From assembly GCA_035256745.1 (NCBI GenBank), contig DATEXQ010000025.1, forward strand, positions 1 through 5,148: a DNA stretch of 5,148 nt, in the 5' to 3' direction. The notes under the pieces are model-generated. The model had not been told where the DNA came from. It ran no database searches and worked only from the letters and a program-made list of their open reading frames with translations. A program made the position numbers and the translations under genes. Below are positions 5,076 through 5,148 of this stretch, piece after piece (the stretch's first letter is position 1; each line of letters starts with the position of its first letter). This DNA comes from DATEXQ01 sp035256745. Its GTDB lineage: Bacteria; Patescibacteriota; Microgenomatia; UBA8517.

Positions 5076-5148
5076 TAAAATATTCCACCAAATCCTTCAA
5101 TACCCAAAATTTTTCCAACAATTTGAACCAACCAGTAAGATATAAAAA
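5075..5148 (-). CDS. T4SS pilin-like membrane protein, C-terminal fragment (copy 0)
   Basis: This is the last 23 codons and TAA stop of a gene that begins beyond the right edge. The visible residues, starting FISYWLVQIVGKILG and ending GGIF, line up with the end of the next copy downstream (AYWIIKIIEKLTGVPIF). The shared pattern is YW, then hydrophobic pairs separated by polar residues, then a Gly-containing turn. It is therefore read as the end of a second transmembrane helix plus tail of another pilin-like paralogue. The stop overlaps the next start by one base (TAATG), so the two genes are very probably cotranscribed and translationally coupled. Only the tail is visible, so the loop motif and first helix cannot be checked. 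Family membership is inferred from this short match and from position in the array. Confidence 0.72.
   Translation of the reverse strand, partial: FISYWLVQIVGKILGIEGFGGIF

Larger units (their letters stand above)
2817..5148 (-). repeat. Tandem array of at least seven pilin-like paralogues
   Basis: Six complete genes and one fragment with the same helix-loop-helix architecture follow one another on one strand with nothing else between them. The shared core is a hydrophobic helix ending G-G/A-hydrophobic, a loop close to SGGDKxxxEAAR, and a second helix beginning A-I-hydrophobic-G-L. Copies differ in N-terminus, tail and loop. The array therefore looks like old gene duplication followed by specialisation, not a recent DNA-level repeat. 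It continues past the right edge of the window. Confidence 0.8.

Noticed and set aside
4894..5121. Second minus-strand frame of 75 codons across copies 0 and 1
   Set aside because: It overlaps copy 1 in another frame and is rich in Cys, Phe and Tyr. The real frames at this junction are the pilin-like ones joined by TAATG.
1..5148. Reassigned genetic code (UGA read as Gly or Trp)
   Set aside because: Reading frames are intact under the standard bacterial code, with TGG for Trp, and a TGA stop sits in a clean ATGA overlap at 613-616.

Overview
The window is AT-rich (about one third G+C by eye) bacterial DNA, with every convincing gene on the minus strand, so transcription runs from high to low coordinates. 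The standard bacterial code fits: TGG encodes Trp, and TAA, TAG and TGA all act as stops. The most likely source is a Patescibacteria/CPR genome, perhaps Microgenomates-like. This rests on runs of small VirB2-like 'T4SS pilin' genes, weak Shine-Dalgarno sequences, and long Cys-rich secreted proteins of unknown family. It is an inference from gene content and style, because no taxonomic marker gene is present.

Right half (2817-5148): a tandem array of at least seven small paralogous membrane proteins. Six are complete (106-127 aa) and one is cut by the window edge. Each complete copy has a variable N-terminus, a first hydrophobic helix, a short polar loop of the type SGGDKxxxEAAR, a second hydrophobic helix and a short tail. 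This is the architecture of the type IV secretion system pilin family (VirB2/TraA-like; Pfam T4SS_pilin-like). The first five copies are packed with a 1-nt overlap or gaps of 3-13 nt. The last two follow larger gaps (57 and 74 nt), and a promoter-like sequence precedes the first of them.

Left half (125-2778): a 721-aa exported, cysteine-rich protein ends in a lysozyme-fold domain that keeps an SLT-type Glu and also has an Asp placed as in C-type lysozyme. It overlaps by ATGA with a 163-aa single-pass membrane-anchored protein of unknown family. At the left edge (1-76) a further gene begins with a signal peptide. Its upstream promoter-like sequence has the same geometry as the one in the pilin array.

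Taken together, the locus looks like the surface part of a type IV secretion or conjugation-like apparatus: several pilin-like subunits, a VirB1-like peptidoglycan hydrolase to open the wall, and accessory exported proteins. No ATPase (VirB4/VirD4), relaxase or VirB6 gene lies inside the window, so the assignment depends on the pilin architecture and gene order. No RNA gene, CRISPR array, insertion sequence or convincing terminator was seen. No stretch longer than about 75 bases lacks a gene.
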